From positions 1,023,231,208-1,023,295,207 of the forward strand of contig CM062804.1 of assembly GCA_031772625.1 (NCBI GenBank): a stretch of DNA of 64,000 bases. Reading direction: 5' to 3'. The notes beneath the pieces were generated by a model. The model was not told the DNA's origin. It saw only the letters and a list, made by a program, of their open reading frames with translations, and did not search any database. The position numbers and the translations under genes are program-made. The stretch's first letter is position 1. Each line of letters opens with the position of its first letter. Origin of the DNA: Pinus tabuliformis (Eukaryota; Streptophyta; Pinopsida; Pinales; Pinaceae). Shown here in pieces: positions 44,986 to 57,923 of this stretch.

Positions 44986-45187
44986 AATTAATAAGTTATG
45001 GATCATAGAAATTTGAATCCGAATAATTAATTAATTAATTATTAAGAAAATTATAAAGTGTTATTATAAATATTTTATTATTATTATTAAATAAAATTAT
45101 AAATTAATATTATAAAAACTTATTTAATTATTATCATTATAACTATTTATTTAAATATTTTTAAAAACTATTTAATATATGCATCAA

Positions 45188-45193
<6 letters not shown>

Positions 45194-45252
<59 letters not shown>
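45194..45252. repeat. (TA)n microsatellite
   Basis: An uninterrupted TA run of about 59 bases, flanked by A/T-rich sequence. Confidence 0.95.
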
Positions 45253-45253
<1 letters not shown>

Positions 45254-46775
45254 TTTTATTTTGTTTTTAAAAAAATCAAAAAATCTTTAATCATTTTTTT
45301 AAAATCTAGTAATTTCAATTTAATATTTTTTATAAATAATAAATTTATAAATATTTATTTATTTAATATTATTATTAATTATTTAATAAAAATAATATTT
45401 CATATCTTATTATTATTATTTAATAAATTATAGATTTTTTATTTCATAATTTAGAAAAGAATAATAATGTATCTTACATGAGGGTTTATAATTTAAAGTG
45501 TATTATTTATTGTGTATATTCATTATTTTTATTTTAATGATGATACCTTTTGAAATTTAATTTAAATCTATTTTTTTTATATAAATTTCTATATTTTATG
45601 AATATATTATATGAATATTTGATATATGAAAATTTAAGTGACTTGGACCTTAATAAGGAGATGATATGTACATAAACTTCATCTTATACATGTTAATGAA
45701 GTTTTCAACTTGTCTAACATTTGTCTAAATTGCAGATTTGATTTTCTGCCATATATGTTCTTCTTGCTTTGTAATTTCTAGCTATATATTTATTTTAATT
45801 TAACAAAACATAAAGACAACTAACTTAAGTGATTTATGATCCTAGTTGAAGGAGAACAAATGTTGTCTTGCTCCAGCATTTACTGCAACAAGTAAGATAT
45901 CCAAATCTAGTTTAGTCATAATGAGATTTCCCTAGAAGGCTGAAACTTATAAAGAACATTTTGGTATCTTTCTTTTGGATTGCCTAGAAGGTTAGGGTGT
46001 TAAGAATTGAAATATTGTCCATTGTCTCCACTATTTTCTTTCGTATAGCATAAAAACCCTAAGAATAAATGTTTACACATTTAGGATCCAAGAATTCTTT
46101 GGTTAAGTGTTGAAACTTCTGTTTTGCATTAATGTCATTTTTGCTTCCAAAATTTCAATATGGTGTTAGAACGTTTGTGGCTAAGACCACTATAGGTGTA
46201 ACCAAGGGCTTCTATTTCAACTAAAGACACTTGATAAAGGTGCTTGACCTTGCTTGAGGTTGTTGGACATGAAAGTGAAACCAATGTTCCATGGGGATGC
46301 ATCCCTCAGGGTTAGGTGCACACATCCATCGCACGTGGGACAAGGGGACCTCTGGGGAAATGTTTCCCTTCATCCCCCTTTTTGGGAGATGCAAGGGGAC
46401 ATATCGACAGACATTTCCCTAGTGTGGGGGATGCAACATCCGAAAAAGGATGCTTCTAGGAGTCCCCCATTAATTTTGTCTGATAACAATAATTTATGAG
46501 TGGAGAAGCTTAATATTAAATCCTAAGGCCCTACTAATGCTTTGTAATTAATGGTAATGTTAAATTATTAAAGTAAAAGTGATATTCTCCTTTATCTTTT
46601 ATTTTCATCCTTTTGCTTACATTTTTAACATTACAATGAAATGACTTGGGATTTTTGAGAGTGGTTTCAACCTCATTGGAATTCATCTGGAGAAAATAGT
46701 GTTTCATATCCCATTCAAAATTTAGCAAACTTAGCTGTTTTCAAGATTTCAATGTTGGCAGGATTGCAATGTTTC

Positions 46776-47985
46776 CAAGGATAATTTTAGGGGCGAATGT
46801 TCGCCCTTTGGCGAAATTAAGGGGTTTAAATTTTTAGTGGGCGAATATTTTGTATCATAGTACATTTTTACAAATCACCTCAAATAGCCCACCTTATTTT
46901 AAGGGAGAGGGTAAAAAAGGTAAATTTAGCCCTTGAAATTAGGACTTACAATCTTCCATTCGCCCATTTTCAAGAATAGGTTTTATTTAAGTGAATCCAT
47001 TCGCCCATTTTCAAGAATAGATTTTATTTAAGTGAATCCTATGGGCCAAATACCATATTTATAAAGAGGTATGGTAAATTAATAAAAATATAAATAAATG
47101 AGAGGTATGGTAAATAAATAAAACATTTTTTATATTTACTCCATAAGTCACCTTATATACATGTAAGGGTGTAAACAAATAAAAATATAAGTAAAGTGGA
47201 GGTATGGTAAATAAATAAAACGTCTTTTTATACTTACTCAAAAGGTATGGTAAATAAATAAAAATATAAATAAACTAGACGTATCGTAAATAAATAAAAC
47301 CCTTTTTATATTTAGTCCATAACCCTTGTTCTATTTATGAAGGCTCAAGAAAGAGGTTTTATTTAAGTGAATCCTATGGGCTAAATACCATATTTGTAAA
47401 AGAGGTATGGTAAATTAATAAAAATATAAATAAAAGAGAGGTATGGTAAAACAAATAAAACATTTTTTTATATTTACTCCATAAGTCACCTTATATTTAC
47501 GAACACTCAAAAAATGGGTTATATTTAGGTGAAACCTATGGCCAAAATACTATGGGAAAAATACCGTGGACTATTATTAATACCATGCAAAAAACCATTA
47601 TTAACCCTAATATTAGAATTAATAAAAATAAAAATGGCACATGGTATTGACCCATGGTATTCACCAAAATGGCACATGGCATTGACCCATGGTATTCACC
47701 TGGAATGTAGCCTATTTAAATGGGGGAATTAAACCAGCGTGTAGCCTATGCTAAGATTCACTAGGACTTTACAAAGTTTTATTATTTAGTGAAAGACCCG
47801 CCAAGATCTTACAAGATTTTATAATTGAGTAAAATATTCGCGATGCCTGGTGAGAGATTCGCCAAAAAATTATATATACATATTATATTATTGATAAAAT
47901 CGCCTTCCATTTTTCCTATATACCATGGAGATTCGCCCATTTATTATATTTATAAATTTAGGGGGGGTTCTTAAAATTTTCCCTG
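46776..47985. mobile_element. Non-autonomous hAT-like element, 1210 bases
   Basis: It is flanked by perfect 8-base duplications AATGTTTC (46768-46775 and 47986-47993). The ends are inverted: CAAGGATAATTTTAGGGG versus CAGGGAAAATTTTAAGAA. CA.GG ends with 8-base duplications are the hallmark of hAT elements. There is no transposase frame. The interior is AT-rich and holds CATTCGCCCATTTTCAAGAA twice (about 46956 and 46998) and several copies of GAGGTATGGTAAAT..AATAAAA. Copy 1 of the duplication has the unoccupied site at 1203-1210. Confidence 0.9.
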
Positions 47986-48262
47986 AATGTTTCTACTGGA
48001 TTCTATCAAGTATGAGGTTCTGTAACTAACATTTAATCAGGAGCACCAAGCCCAAAATCAACCCTTTTGAGGGGGGCATGCCCCCTTTTATCACTCTAAG
48101 ATTTTCCTAGTCTGTAGAGAAAAACCCTAAGCTAACTCTTTCAAACCAATCTTTAGGGCCAAAGGCTAGCCCTTTCAAGTCGGAGAGGGCTCTCTTGTTT
48201 ACAATTCAACTACCTAGTGTCACTTCAATAGTTGGCTGTGTCTTTAGTTCAGTGGCTAGATC

Positions 48263-48448
48263 ATGAGTTCAGTAGGGTTTGAAAATGATGGCAAGGAAGA
48301 GAGAAAGTCTATCCTTGGGCATGGAGTCATAGCAAATTCAAATCAATAAGCGGTTACTAGGATGTTGGATGTAGTGATAGAGGCTAAGAGTAGGACAGTT
48401 GATGAATCCTTAGAAAATCTTGCCATTGAGAGTGGTAGGAGAAAATAA
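48263..48448 (+). pseudogene. Copy 2 of the small ORF with internal stop
   Basis: Same frame and same internal TAA as 1480-1665, with two residue changes (Val to Glu, Asp to Glu) in the second half. Unrecognised. Confidence 0.3.
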
Positions 48449-49439
48449 CAAAAAATTGTTTAAAACAGAGCATTTGATAGAAGAATTTTGTTCAGTTTAG
48501 ATAAGGAATGTGATACTTAAATGGTAAAAACAGAGCATGAAAATGAAGCATGAATTCCACTTTAATACCTTCATTCAATCATAAGGAAGATAAACATTTA
48601 ATGAAAATAACATAGGTAAACACATTCACCAAGAAACAGACCAGGACATATAAACACATGAATTCTCAACTTTGAAACACTATGTTCTTCTTATCACTAG
48701 TCACCTAGGATTAACCAACAATAACAAAGCACATACACTAATTACAATTTTTCTCAAATTTTGAACCATTGGTTTTTAGTCATTATCAACTTTATAGAGT
48801 ACTTGCAAAACCATAAGCATGTTTTTAGAAATGCCTTAATTACAACAATCTCAAAATAGCTAAGTATATCTCTAATTAAAACTAAATACATTACATTTGT
48901 CAATAATAAAACAAGATGATAATATTTTTTATCTGAGAATTATGTTGTTGCTGAAGACCTGGTTGCAGCTAAGGATCAAAACTAATTACTGATATTCTAC
49001 CCAAATTTTATGAAAACCCTACTTCATCATCAAGCTTGGTATGGTAATTTCTTTCTTGAAATTTGGTCTTGATCCAAAAAAAGGGAATTCGGTATGTAGA
49101 TCCTTCCTTTAGGGTTTTATTTGCTCCAAACTGCTCCTTGTTTCCTTAAACAAATAGGATTTTCCCGAGCCTTGACGAATTAACTGGAATACCTCAAATC
49201 AGGAGAAAAATTGGGAACTGTTGGCAGATTAAATGATTGTTTTCTCAAAACGGGGCAAAAATTCGCATTGTTAATATAACTGTCACCACTCATCCAAAAT
49301 GAAGTGCAAATAGTGCGAACGGATTAAATTTCTGCGCTATATAAAAATTCTCCTAAAAGGTTGTTGGAAAAACAAAAAACCGAATACAAATGCTTCATTT
49401 GAGTATGCTAGGTGCCCGCAACAAAATATCAACTTCACT

Positions 49440-49874
49440 CTATCTCATTTTCCTTGTCTTCTTGGCTTTAGCAGTATGCTCTTTGCTTTGATTTTTAGGC
49501 TTCCTAGAACTAGCAATTTTATCTTTGTTTATGACCATATATCTATGAGGTGTGTTATCTACCTCAATTACTTGTTGTGTCAGGCTAGGGTTTTGCTTGA
49601 GCTTGAATTTCAACCTCAATTTATTTAGTGCTATAGTGTGCAGCCTTCTTTCCCCATAGATCTCAGCTAGTGTAGACTCCTCAACAACCTCTATTTTCTC
49701 TGTCTCAGGATCAATAGCTTCAGCCTCTATTTCCTCTATTGGTTCAAAAACTTTTGTATGTTCAGGAGATGACATAAGAGGAGGAGACATGGCTTTCCTT
49801 TCTAGAATTCTCCTAATTCTTCTCGTGTAGACCTTTCTCATTTCAAGAAAGAGAGGAGGAGGTTTGGTCATCAT
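49440..49874 (-). CDS. 144-codon basic ORF in gypsy unit B, copy 2
   Basis: Intact frame matching 2658-3092, with three residue changes (Val to Ile, Pro to Ala, Arg to Met at the basic tail) from four base changes. The frame is thus open in both duplicates, while neighbouring gag and pol pieces are broken. That may reflect its shortness and the recent duplication rather than selection. Confidence 0.5.
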   Translation of the reverse strand: MMTKPPPLFLEMRKVYTRRIRRILERKAMSPPLMSSPEHTKVFEPIEEIEAEAIDPETEKIEVVEESTLAEIYGERRLHTIALNKLRLKFKLKQNPSLTQQVIEVDNTPHRYMVINKDKIASSRKPKNQSKEHTAKAKKTRKMR

Positions 49875-49889
49875 GCTTTTCCTCTGAAT

Positions 49890-51012
49890 TATAGTCTAGA
49901 CAGATGAGGTCCCTCCATGTTGTACACAGGTTGTTGTGGTATTTTATTATTAGGATTCAGAAGTGGTTGAGTGGGTAGTTGATTTGGTTTTTGTTGAAAT
50001 GGTGAGGAGATTTGTGGGTTTTGATTCTGAACTAGAATTTGTGGTAATTGGTTACCTTGGGGAATTTGATTAGATGGTGGTATAAATTGTGGTGGAAGAT
50101 AGGATGGCGAGTATTGTTGATATTGAGCATAGGCTCCATAAGGATTTTTCCATCCTTGATTCCAAGATTGTGACTGTGGCTGAGCCCAAGGCTGTCAGGC
50201 TGGATTCCAATTATTTTGTGAAGACTGAGCAAATTTTTGTGGTCTGAACCCTTGTGGTTGATTTGTTTGGGGTTTTTTCCATGGTCTCTTGGCTATAAAG
50301 TAAAGAGGATCTACTTGTTATGGAATCCCCTCATCGTTAAATACAGCCTTGAGACCTGGTAAAGAAGGACATTCCTTCGTATCATGATCATATACACATA
50401 TGACACAAGTTTCTATGGCTTTTGAATCTAAGGGACACTCTCTTAGAACATGTTTCTTTAGACATTTGGGACAGAAGATAGATAATGTAGCATTTTCAGA
50501 ATTTTACTTGTTTTGTATTTTAAGGGTGTTGATCTGCTCACTTACACTCCGTAAAATATCTTTCTTAAAGGTATCAAGAAAGTTTCCTAATTCTGCCTTG
50601 CTGACTGTCCCAGTTGCAGATTTATTAATTCTTGACAAATGGTAGTCAGGGAATATCTCCCTTCCCAGTTAGGTTAAGGAGATCGATCCACTCATATTTA
50701 ATAGCTCTGAGTAAAATGGATTTTAAGGTTTCCTCATCCAAATTATCCATTTTTGCTCTTTTAACATTGTAGACAAACCTTTCTACTAAATCTTCAATAT
50801 TTTCATCTTCTTTTTGTTTCATTTTGAAGACTTTGTCTTTAAGGTTATTAATCTCTGTATTTTCCTAAGAAATCCTGTTTCATTTGCCCCCATGTTGTTA
50901 TAGAATGAACTCCTAGACTCACGAACCATTTTAATGCTGAGCCTTTTAATGTAGCAGGGAAAATTTTTATTTTTAGCATCATGCAGATAGTCATATGATC
51001 TGCATAATACTT
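49890..51012 (-). pseudogene. Gypsy unit B gag C-terminal half, copy 2
   Basis: Same content as 3110-4232. Two small deletions near 50965-50980 shift the frame inside the capsid-like segment, so FFPATLKGSALKWF is lost here. The two zinc knuckles (about 50375-50480) remain. Confidence 0.75.
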
Positions 51013-51020
51013 CAAATTCT

Positions 51021-53820
51021 ATTAGAGTCGGTCTGTTCAGCCCTCCGTAAGAGATCAAAACCTCTTTGTTGCATTTCATATTAGGAGTCCCGCCCAGTCA
51101 TCTGCATTCCATTAGGCGCATGGATTATCTAACGAGAGTGGTTTTCCTCATGTCCCTCATGTCATTTACCTGTTGGTTCATGTATGTTCATTAAAAAGGC
51201 ACATACAGTCTTATTTTCATTAAAATTTGCAAAATCTTGTCTTTAGGGTTTCATGGTCAATTAGGTCAAGGTTCCTTTAGGGTTTCATCAATAAATGTGT
51301 CAAAGTGTCCAATAATCACCAACAGGCATGAGGAGGTTTCCTTATCAAATAATTTCATCACTAAGTGTTCGACATTGTGTTTTAACACAGAATATTTGGC
51401 ATTTATTGTACTAAAATCATGTAAATTTTGTTTTCTCATTGTAAATTTCTTCATCTTCACCCTGGTTATTTCCTTAGCCTAAGAAGCTCCAACACCTGCA
51501 AAACACAAGCAAAGTTCAGCTCATCTAGTTCATCAACAAAGCCAAAAGGGGAAAAAGTCCAAAAAACAGAGTTTGAAATCAAATCATTTTGAAAACATTA
51601 TAAAAGTGGCTTTTGGAAAAGTTAATTTGAAAAGACCATGTATAAAACATGTCTCCAAATGTGTAAAGCTCATTTGCACTCCAAGAGCAAAGAGAAAGCA
51701 AAACAAAATCATTTTGGGGTGAGCAAGGTGAAATCGGAGAAAATTGATCAAAAAATTGGTGCGCGGCGCATACACTGGGCGCAGTGCATTGGGCCTCAGA
51801 ACCTAGTGTAAAATAACACGGGCGTGGCGCATTGGTTAGGCGCGGTGCATTGGGTTGAGTGCACGGCGCATACAGCTAGGAAGCTTGAAATTTACCAAAT
51901 CTGCTCCAAAATCGCTCAAATCGCCCAAAACTGCACGGATTTGTCAGGTAGAGCCTCCATTATTATTCTCTATCCAAGTTGGGTGCCTACTTCATGATGC
52001 TTGTTTCATGGTGATTGCTTAAAGAAGTTGAACCCTATCATTTTAAGTTCCTCAAACAAAAATTGTTGCCTAGGGTTTTGATGACTATTTTGCCACCAAG
52101 TTTACTCCCTTATCCTTTTTTCATTGATTCCCTTATTCCTTAAGTTCCACTACCCCCTTAAAACACTAATCCCTTATCCTAAGTCCCCTTTCTCAAAATC
52201 CCAAATGCACCAAACCATAGTCTCATACTTAAAATTCCCAAACCCTAATGGCTATCTCGAGAGCTTCACGTCATCATTCGACAGAACGTACCATCATTCA
52301 GAGGGTTGTTATCATCATGCCAAGTTCCACACATTGAGGTAGGTTTTACTCAAATGATGTTTCTAAGAAAGAAAAGATGAATTTGGGAAAACTGAGAGAG
52401 TTTTTTTTCCAAAACAGGCCAAGGAAGAAAAAACTCCATCACTTTTTACACAGGTGTCATGGTTTAGGAGAAATGTCAAAAATACAGTTTCCTTGGGAGA
52501 ATTGGTGCACCTCTGAAGTGACCTTGGGAAAATCAAGTTTTCTCCTAGCTTGGTTGTCCAAATGACTTGCTTGATGAGTCAAAGGATAACTGGACAGAAC
52601 GATATTTCCAATGAGCTATCATGAGCTCAATTTGGAGTTGAGGAAGGCATTCAAAAGTTGACTACAACAGCACTCTACCTTTAGGCAGCCTCATTTGGCA
52701 CATTTTTACCAGTCTTGGGAGATTTGATTTTTTATAGGAAAAATGAACTCCAAATTGAAAAATTCTAGTTGGGTTGGAAATTAGACTCAAATACCTTTCC
52801 AACGAGCTATCTTGCACCCAATTCAGAGACCAGGAAGGTCCTCAAAACTGGTCTGCAAAAAGGTGCTATGCACAAAATTTTTTAAAACAGGGTTTTCCTC
52901 CCTATGTGTGGTGCTCGCTTTTGCTAGGGAGCTCCAAATCCAAGAAACTTTGCATTTTTTGATTTTTCATGATAAATTATGGTTTTTGGTGCATGGCCAA
53001 GAAATTTGGGCAAGTTTTGAGTCCTCAGGAGGTCAAAAACACTCAAAAAATGACCTCACTGCCCCTATTTTGACACACAGGAAGCAGTCTTGGGAGATTG
53101 AAGTTTTGGAGGGGCAAATGACATCCAAATCCAGAAATTTCACTTGGTTGGAAAGTAGACAGGCAGGGCTTTCCAATGAGCTATCCTGGGCTCAATTTGG
53201 ACTTTGGAAAGTGCCTCAAAATCAGCTCCAAAGTGGCGCGACGCATAGAGAATTTGGGTGCGGCGCATGGAGAAATTTGGCCTCATTTTCACTCTTCAGC
53301 TCAGAAATTCACCCAGTTTTGACTAGTTTCACATTTTCATGTAACTCTTGATCTATTTGGATGTAATTTCATGACCATGATGTAATTTTGGCACATTTTT
53401 ACTTGTTCTAGAAGATTCATTCACCAAAAGGTGAAATGTGAGTGAATGAATCAGTTTCCTAACATATAGAGGCAAGTTGTTTGACTACCTCGATTTCAGT
53501 GCCTTGTTTAGAATTGGTTGAAACAACTCCTAGAATGATGAGCTCAACCATTAGAGGCATGGGAGTGGGTTAGGATGGTCTATATTATGTAATTTTCCAA
53601 CAAAAAACCCCCAAAACAATCAAATCAAATCCTTGCACTTCATACCTAGCCTAAGATTAGTTGTTAAATTAGTCATCTCCAGCCCCATTAATTATCTTTT
53701 GCTGAGATTGACTTGGAGAGAGCCCTCTCCTGTCCTAGTAGGGCTAGCTATGAGGCTGAGCGTGGTTTGATGTATACCCAGAACCTTGCCTTTTCAGCCT
53801 AAGGCAAATCTAGGCTCTAA
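51021..53820. mobile_element. 2.8-kb insertion in gag, copy 2
   Basis: Counterpart of 4241-7051 with the same flanking CAAATTC repeats (51013-51019 and 53821-53827). It lacks about 10 bases found at 6127-6140 in copy 1. Confidence 0.55.
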
Positions 53821-53827
53821 CAAATTC

Positions 53828-54465
53828 GAAGAGAAATGTCTCTGGGTCTTCGTTTCTTTTTCCATGGAAATTAGGAAGAATTGAGGGTGATATATTTTTC
53901 ATTGTGAGGTTTGTATCTTGATCAAGAATAGGAAATCCAGAAGGATCTTGGTTTCCTCTACCTCTACCCCCTCCTCTTTTCCTATCTCCACCTCTACCTC
54001 TACCCCCACCTCCTCCAATCCTATTTTCCTCGCCATGGAAATTGTGTACCTCTCCTTCCCCTTCTTCAACCATGATAGATTCTTCGGAACTAATATAATG
54101 TTCTTCTAATATTTCTGATTCCTCTATCAATGGTTGTTCAAAATAAGTTTCATGTTCCTCTTCTTCACTAGGAACTTCTAATTTTTCTCCCAAAATTTGT
54201 TCAACAGTGGAGGATAGAAAAATTACTCCTGTAGTTGGGGATATAACATTTTATTCAATTACAACTTCAATAGATGAAGTGGGTGAAGTTCTAGATTGGA
54301 TTTCTAATCTTGAGATTTCAGGAAGTCTTTGTCGACCTCTAAATGGAATTCAAGTTTGAGTAGGTGGTGTGGATTCTAAAAATCATGGTGAAGTGAGTGG
54401 ATTTGTGGGATTAAACTTCTTCTTTGCCCTACAAATCTACCTCTAGAGTCTCTATCCCTACGCAT
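53828..54465 (-). pseudogene. Gypsy unit B gag N-terminal half, copy 2
   Basis: Counterpart of 7059-7696: Arg/Gly-rich start at 54465, Gly/Arg run, ILPNFHGKRNEDPETFLFEF at the insertion edge. The open 127-codon part is identical in product to copy 1. Confidence 0.75.
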
Positions 54466-54531
54466 ATCATGTTTTGAATTAACGATTTTTTCTTAACTTC
54501 TATTTGTACTTCCCCAACAATGACGCCAAAA

Positions 54532-55890
54532 TGTTTGGCCAATTTAATGTTTTTAAATTGTCAATCATAAATTATCAACCAGGGCAGGTATACTGATGAA
54601 GTACAGGTGCACTATATGTGCTAGAATTTATTTCTTATGTCATTATGCTCTTGGTAGGATCTAAACTTAATATTAGTATGGAGATGGTGTCGTTAATTAT
54701 ATTAGTGTCTTAATCCCTAAAGTTATCAGCTAATTTCCTAGGAGTTATTCTCTATTGAATCAGTTTATGGATGATATGAGAGTGATTATAGACTTTGCCT
54801 GTGTTAGACTATTTTGGATTTTTGTCTTGAATTTTTATGCTGCAGCCAAATCTAATTTACTAAGTAAAAGAGAAATCTATTCTATCAAACTGTAAAGGAA
54901 TACTGACTGAATTCAATTGCTAAGGAGAAGACTCTCACTCTTTTACTTATTCAATTTCATCCAAACAAGACATTCTGAACAGCAGCTACGCTATGAAGTA
55001 AAAACAATTGGACTACACTAGATAGAAAGAAAATGAAATAGCCGCATTGTACCAGATAAAAGGAAAATCAAATAACAGTGTTAAACTAGGTATAAATCAA
55101 AGGAAATTGCTTATGCATATAACAATTTACTGGCGAACTCATCATACTACATTTCTTCACACAAAACAGAGTATTCAAGTAATGAAAGAAATCTAATTGC
55201 AATCAGTTAAAGACCTGTTACTGGTCGTAAGGGACCTCCATGAATTAGTTGACAATCTCCAATCAACGCAGCAAATTGCAAACATGAAACCAAGTCTATT
55301 ACTTGCAAATGAAACTTAACAAGTTGTTCTAAAAAATTACATGAATTGACGCACACCCAAAACACATTGCGGCCATAGTTTTTATAATAAGTCTTTGACA
55401 TAATAGTATGAGCATTTCAAACCTAAATATCTTTATTTCGATCAAACTATATCACTAAACAATCTATTTTCTATTCAGAAAATAAATCGATAAGATTTCG
55501 TGAAAACTCGGATTCTATCTAGCGATAATCTTGTGGTTGACTTTGGATTTGACCGTGTTATCCTACAACCTTCTTGATGAATTGGTTCAAGGAAGTAGGA
55601 AGGAATCCATGAGGGAACCATTCCTTATCCATCCGTGTCTTTCTTCCCGAGTTGGAGCTTCTGAACCTTGCGAACAATGGAGGCAGCTGCAAAAATCTGG
55701 ATTAGCTACATAAACAAACCAATTTCGTAGCCAAATGCATTCATTAACAAAACAATAGGGTATATAGAAAAACATGAAGAATGAGACATGTAATTGCTTA
55801 CCCTTAACAAAAACATGTGCCTATTGCATTATGTAGGTGATAAGTATATGAAAAAGGGATGTTAAGGTAAGACAATCTTTGGACTCTACA
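54532..55890 (-). repeat. Shared gypsy LTR, copy 2
   Basis: Counterpart of 7763-9122, with the primer-binding site at 54511-54528 and polypurine tract at 55891-55904. Only a few substitutions and one or two single-base indels seen. Confidence 0.75.
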
Positions 55891-55904
55891 TTCCCCCATG
55901 CTGG

Positions 55905-56256
55905 AACTTCCACACAATCATGAATAAGATCAGAGAAAATTCCAAGAACTACTCTTTGGAATATTGCTGGAGCATTGCATAATCCAAAGGGAAGTACTCG
56001 ATAAGCATAAATTCCCCATGGAAAAGTGAATGTGGTTTTATTTTGATCTTCAGGGGCTACCTGAATTTGGTTATATCCACTGAACCTATCCAAGAAGGAA
56101 AAATACTTTTTTCCTGCTAATGTGTCTAAAACCTGATTTATAAAAGGTAGTGGAAAGTGGTCTTTTAATGTTGCTTTATTTAGTTCCCTGTAATCGATGC
56201 ATACTCACCATTTTGCATTTTCTTAGGAACGATTACTAGGGGTGAAACCCACTAAC
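55905..56256 (-). pseudogene. Gypsy unit A RT fragment, copy 2
   Basis: Counterpart of 9137-9487, with the same TGA in the position of a conserved Arg and the same loss of everything from YxDD onward. A base missing near 56215 adds a frameshift. Confidence 0.85.
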
Positions 56257-56456
56257 TATCAGATATCGAATAAATGAAATTTAAATCTAACAATTTCTGC
56301 AACTCCTCAACAATTTCTTTTAAATTTTTGTTCATTCTCCGTTGAGGTTGTCTAACCAGTCTTGCATTCTGTTCAAAGTAGATATGATGTATTCAAGTTT
56401 TAGAACCAATCCCTCTCATGTCAGTGTATTCCCATGCAAAAAGCATAAGAATGTTT

Positions 56457-57182
56457 CTATAAAATTTCTATCAATTGATTCTTTTGCAATTCTTCCAGGT
56501 TTTTATTAACATTCAAGGTTTTCCCTGGAAAGATTTCTATCAAAGGATTCCCAAATTTTTCCATTGGGAAAAATGATACCTGTTTAGATGAGAGATACGC
56601 ATTGTGGCTACGATCATAATGTGAGGAAGATTCACTATTTTCCAGTAGATTTAGAATTTGGTCTTCCTCTATTACTTGTTCAGTAGTAAAAATAGGTTGT
56701 ATATCTTCTTCATCTTCTATCCATTCTTCAGTTTCTGTATCTATTTTTGTCCTTGCAGGAGGGTATAATGTAAATTTATTTGTATAATTTCCATATGAGA
56801 TAAACATCTCACCTAATCTACAACCGATGAAAGCATCAACTGTAGCTACCCAAGGTCTTCCTAGAATTAATGGATGTCTTGCTAAATTATTCTTGGGTGT
56901 TAAGACCATGAAATCAACAGGATATTCCCAAGAATCTAAGGATACACAAAAATCTTCCAACACACCATCTGATTTAATAATAGACCTATTGGCTAATTGT
57001 AATAAGGTTGGTGCGTATTGAAGGTTAGGAAGCCTAAGTGTGTCCATAACTTGTTTACTCATTATGTTTATGGCTGCTCCTAGATCAACCAGTGTGTTTG
57101 GTATTTCAGCTCCATTGATGTGAATTTTTACAATGGGGCTTCTTGGATCTAAATATTTTTGAATTTTCGTCTTCCCCATCAT
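56457..57182 (-). pseudogene. Gypsy unit A protease with intact C-terminal extension, copy 2
   Basis: Open for 241 codons. It has the same DLGAAIN active-site loop as copy 1. The additional C-terminal segment ends FPMEKFGNPL and ELQKNQLIEIL and is absent from copy 1 because of the 299-base loss. This version is the better guide to the ancestral element. The region between it and RT (56257-56456) has no long frame. Confidence 0.85.
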
Positions 57183-57287
57183 AATGTCTGCAATTTTTCC
57201 AACTAACTGAATTATTTTTATGTCTTATCTTTTTCTTCCTGATCTTTGTGTACTTAGTTCCTTAATTGTTTTCACAAAAATTGGTAT

Positions 57288-57923
57288 TTATTTTATGGCT
57301 TGTAATAAAGGAATCTTAATACAGACATTTCTCAATTCATCCATCATATTGTAATCAAGCAAGATAATTTGTTTTTCTACTCCTTCATCAATTTTCAACC
57401 ATTCAAGGAAAGTTGGTCTAATTGATACCGAGGGTTGTTCTATGATGGGAGTATTTATTGGAACATGTCTTGTTTCTTTATTCTCTTTCTGAGGAGAGAG
57501 GTCTCCCCTTCTTCTGATTGGTTTTTGTGCTTTTGAAGATCAGATCTTGTTTCTTGAATGACAACAAGGGGTTTTCTTGGTAACACCTTTCCAGACCTTA
57601 ATTGGACATTATTTAGGTATAGTGGAGTTATTACACAAGTTTGAGGATTTTTCCCCTCCATGTTGTACATAGCTTCTTGTGGTATTTTATTATTAGGATT
57701 TGGAAGTGGTTGAGAAGGTAGTTGATTTGGTTTTTGTGGAAATGGTAGGGAGAGCTGTGGGTTTTGATTCTGAACTAGAATTTGTGGTAATTGGTTAGCT
57801 TGGGGAATTTGATTAGATGGTGGTAGAAATTGTGGTGGAAGATAGGCTGGTGAGTATTGTTGATATTAAGCATAGGCTCCATAAGGATTTTTCCATCCTT
57901 GATTCCAAGATTGTGACTGTGGT
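57288..57923 (-). pseudogene. Gypsy unit A gag tail and linker, copy 2
   Basis: Counterpart of 10221-10855, with NNVQLRSGKVLPRK readable in one frame. Cut at 57924 by the same LTR-like block. Confidence 0.75.

Noticed and set aside
45179-45433. Frame encoding alternating Ile-Tyr
   Set aside because: Translation of the (TA)n microsatellite.
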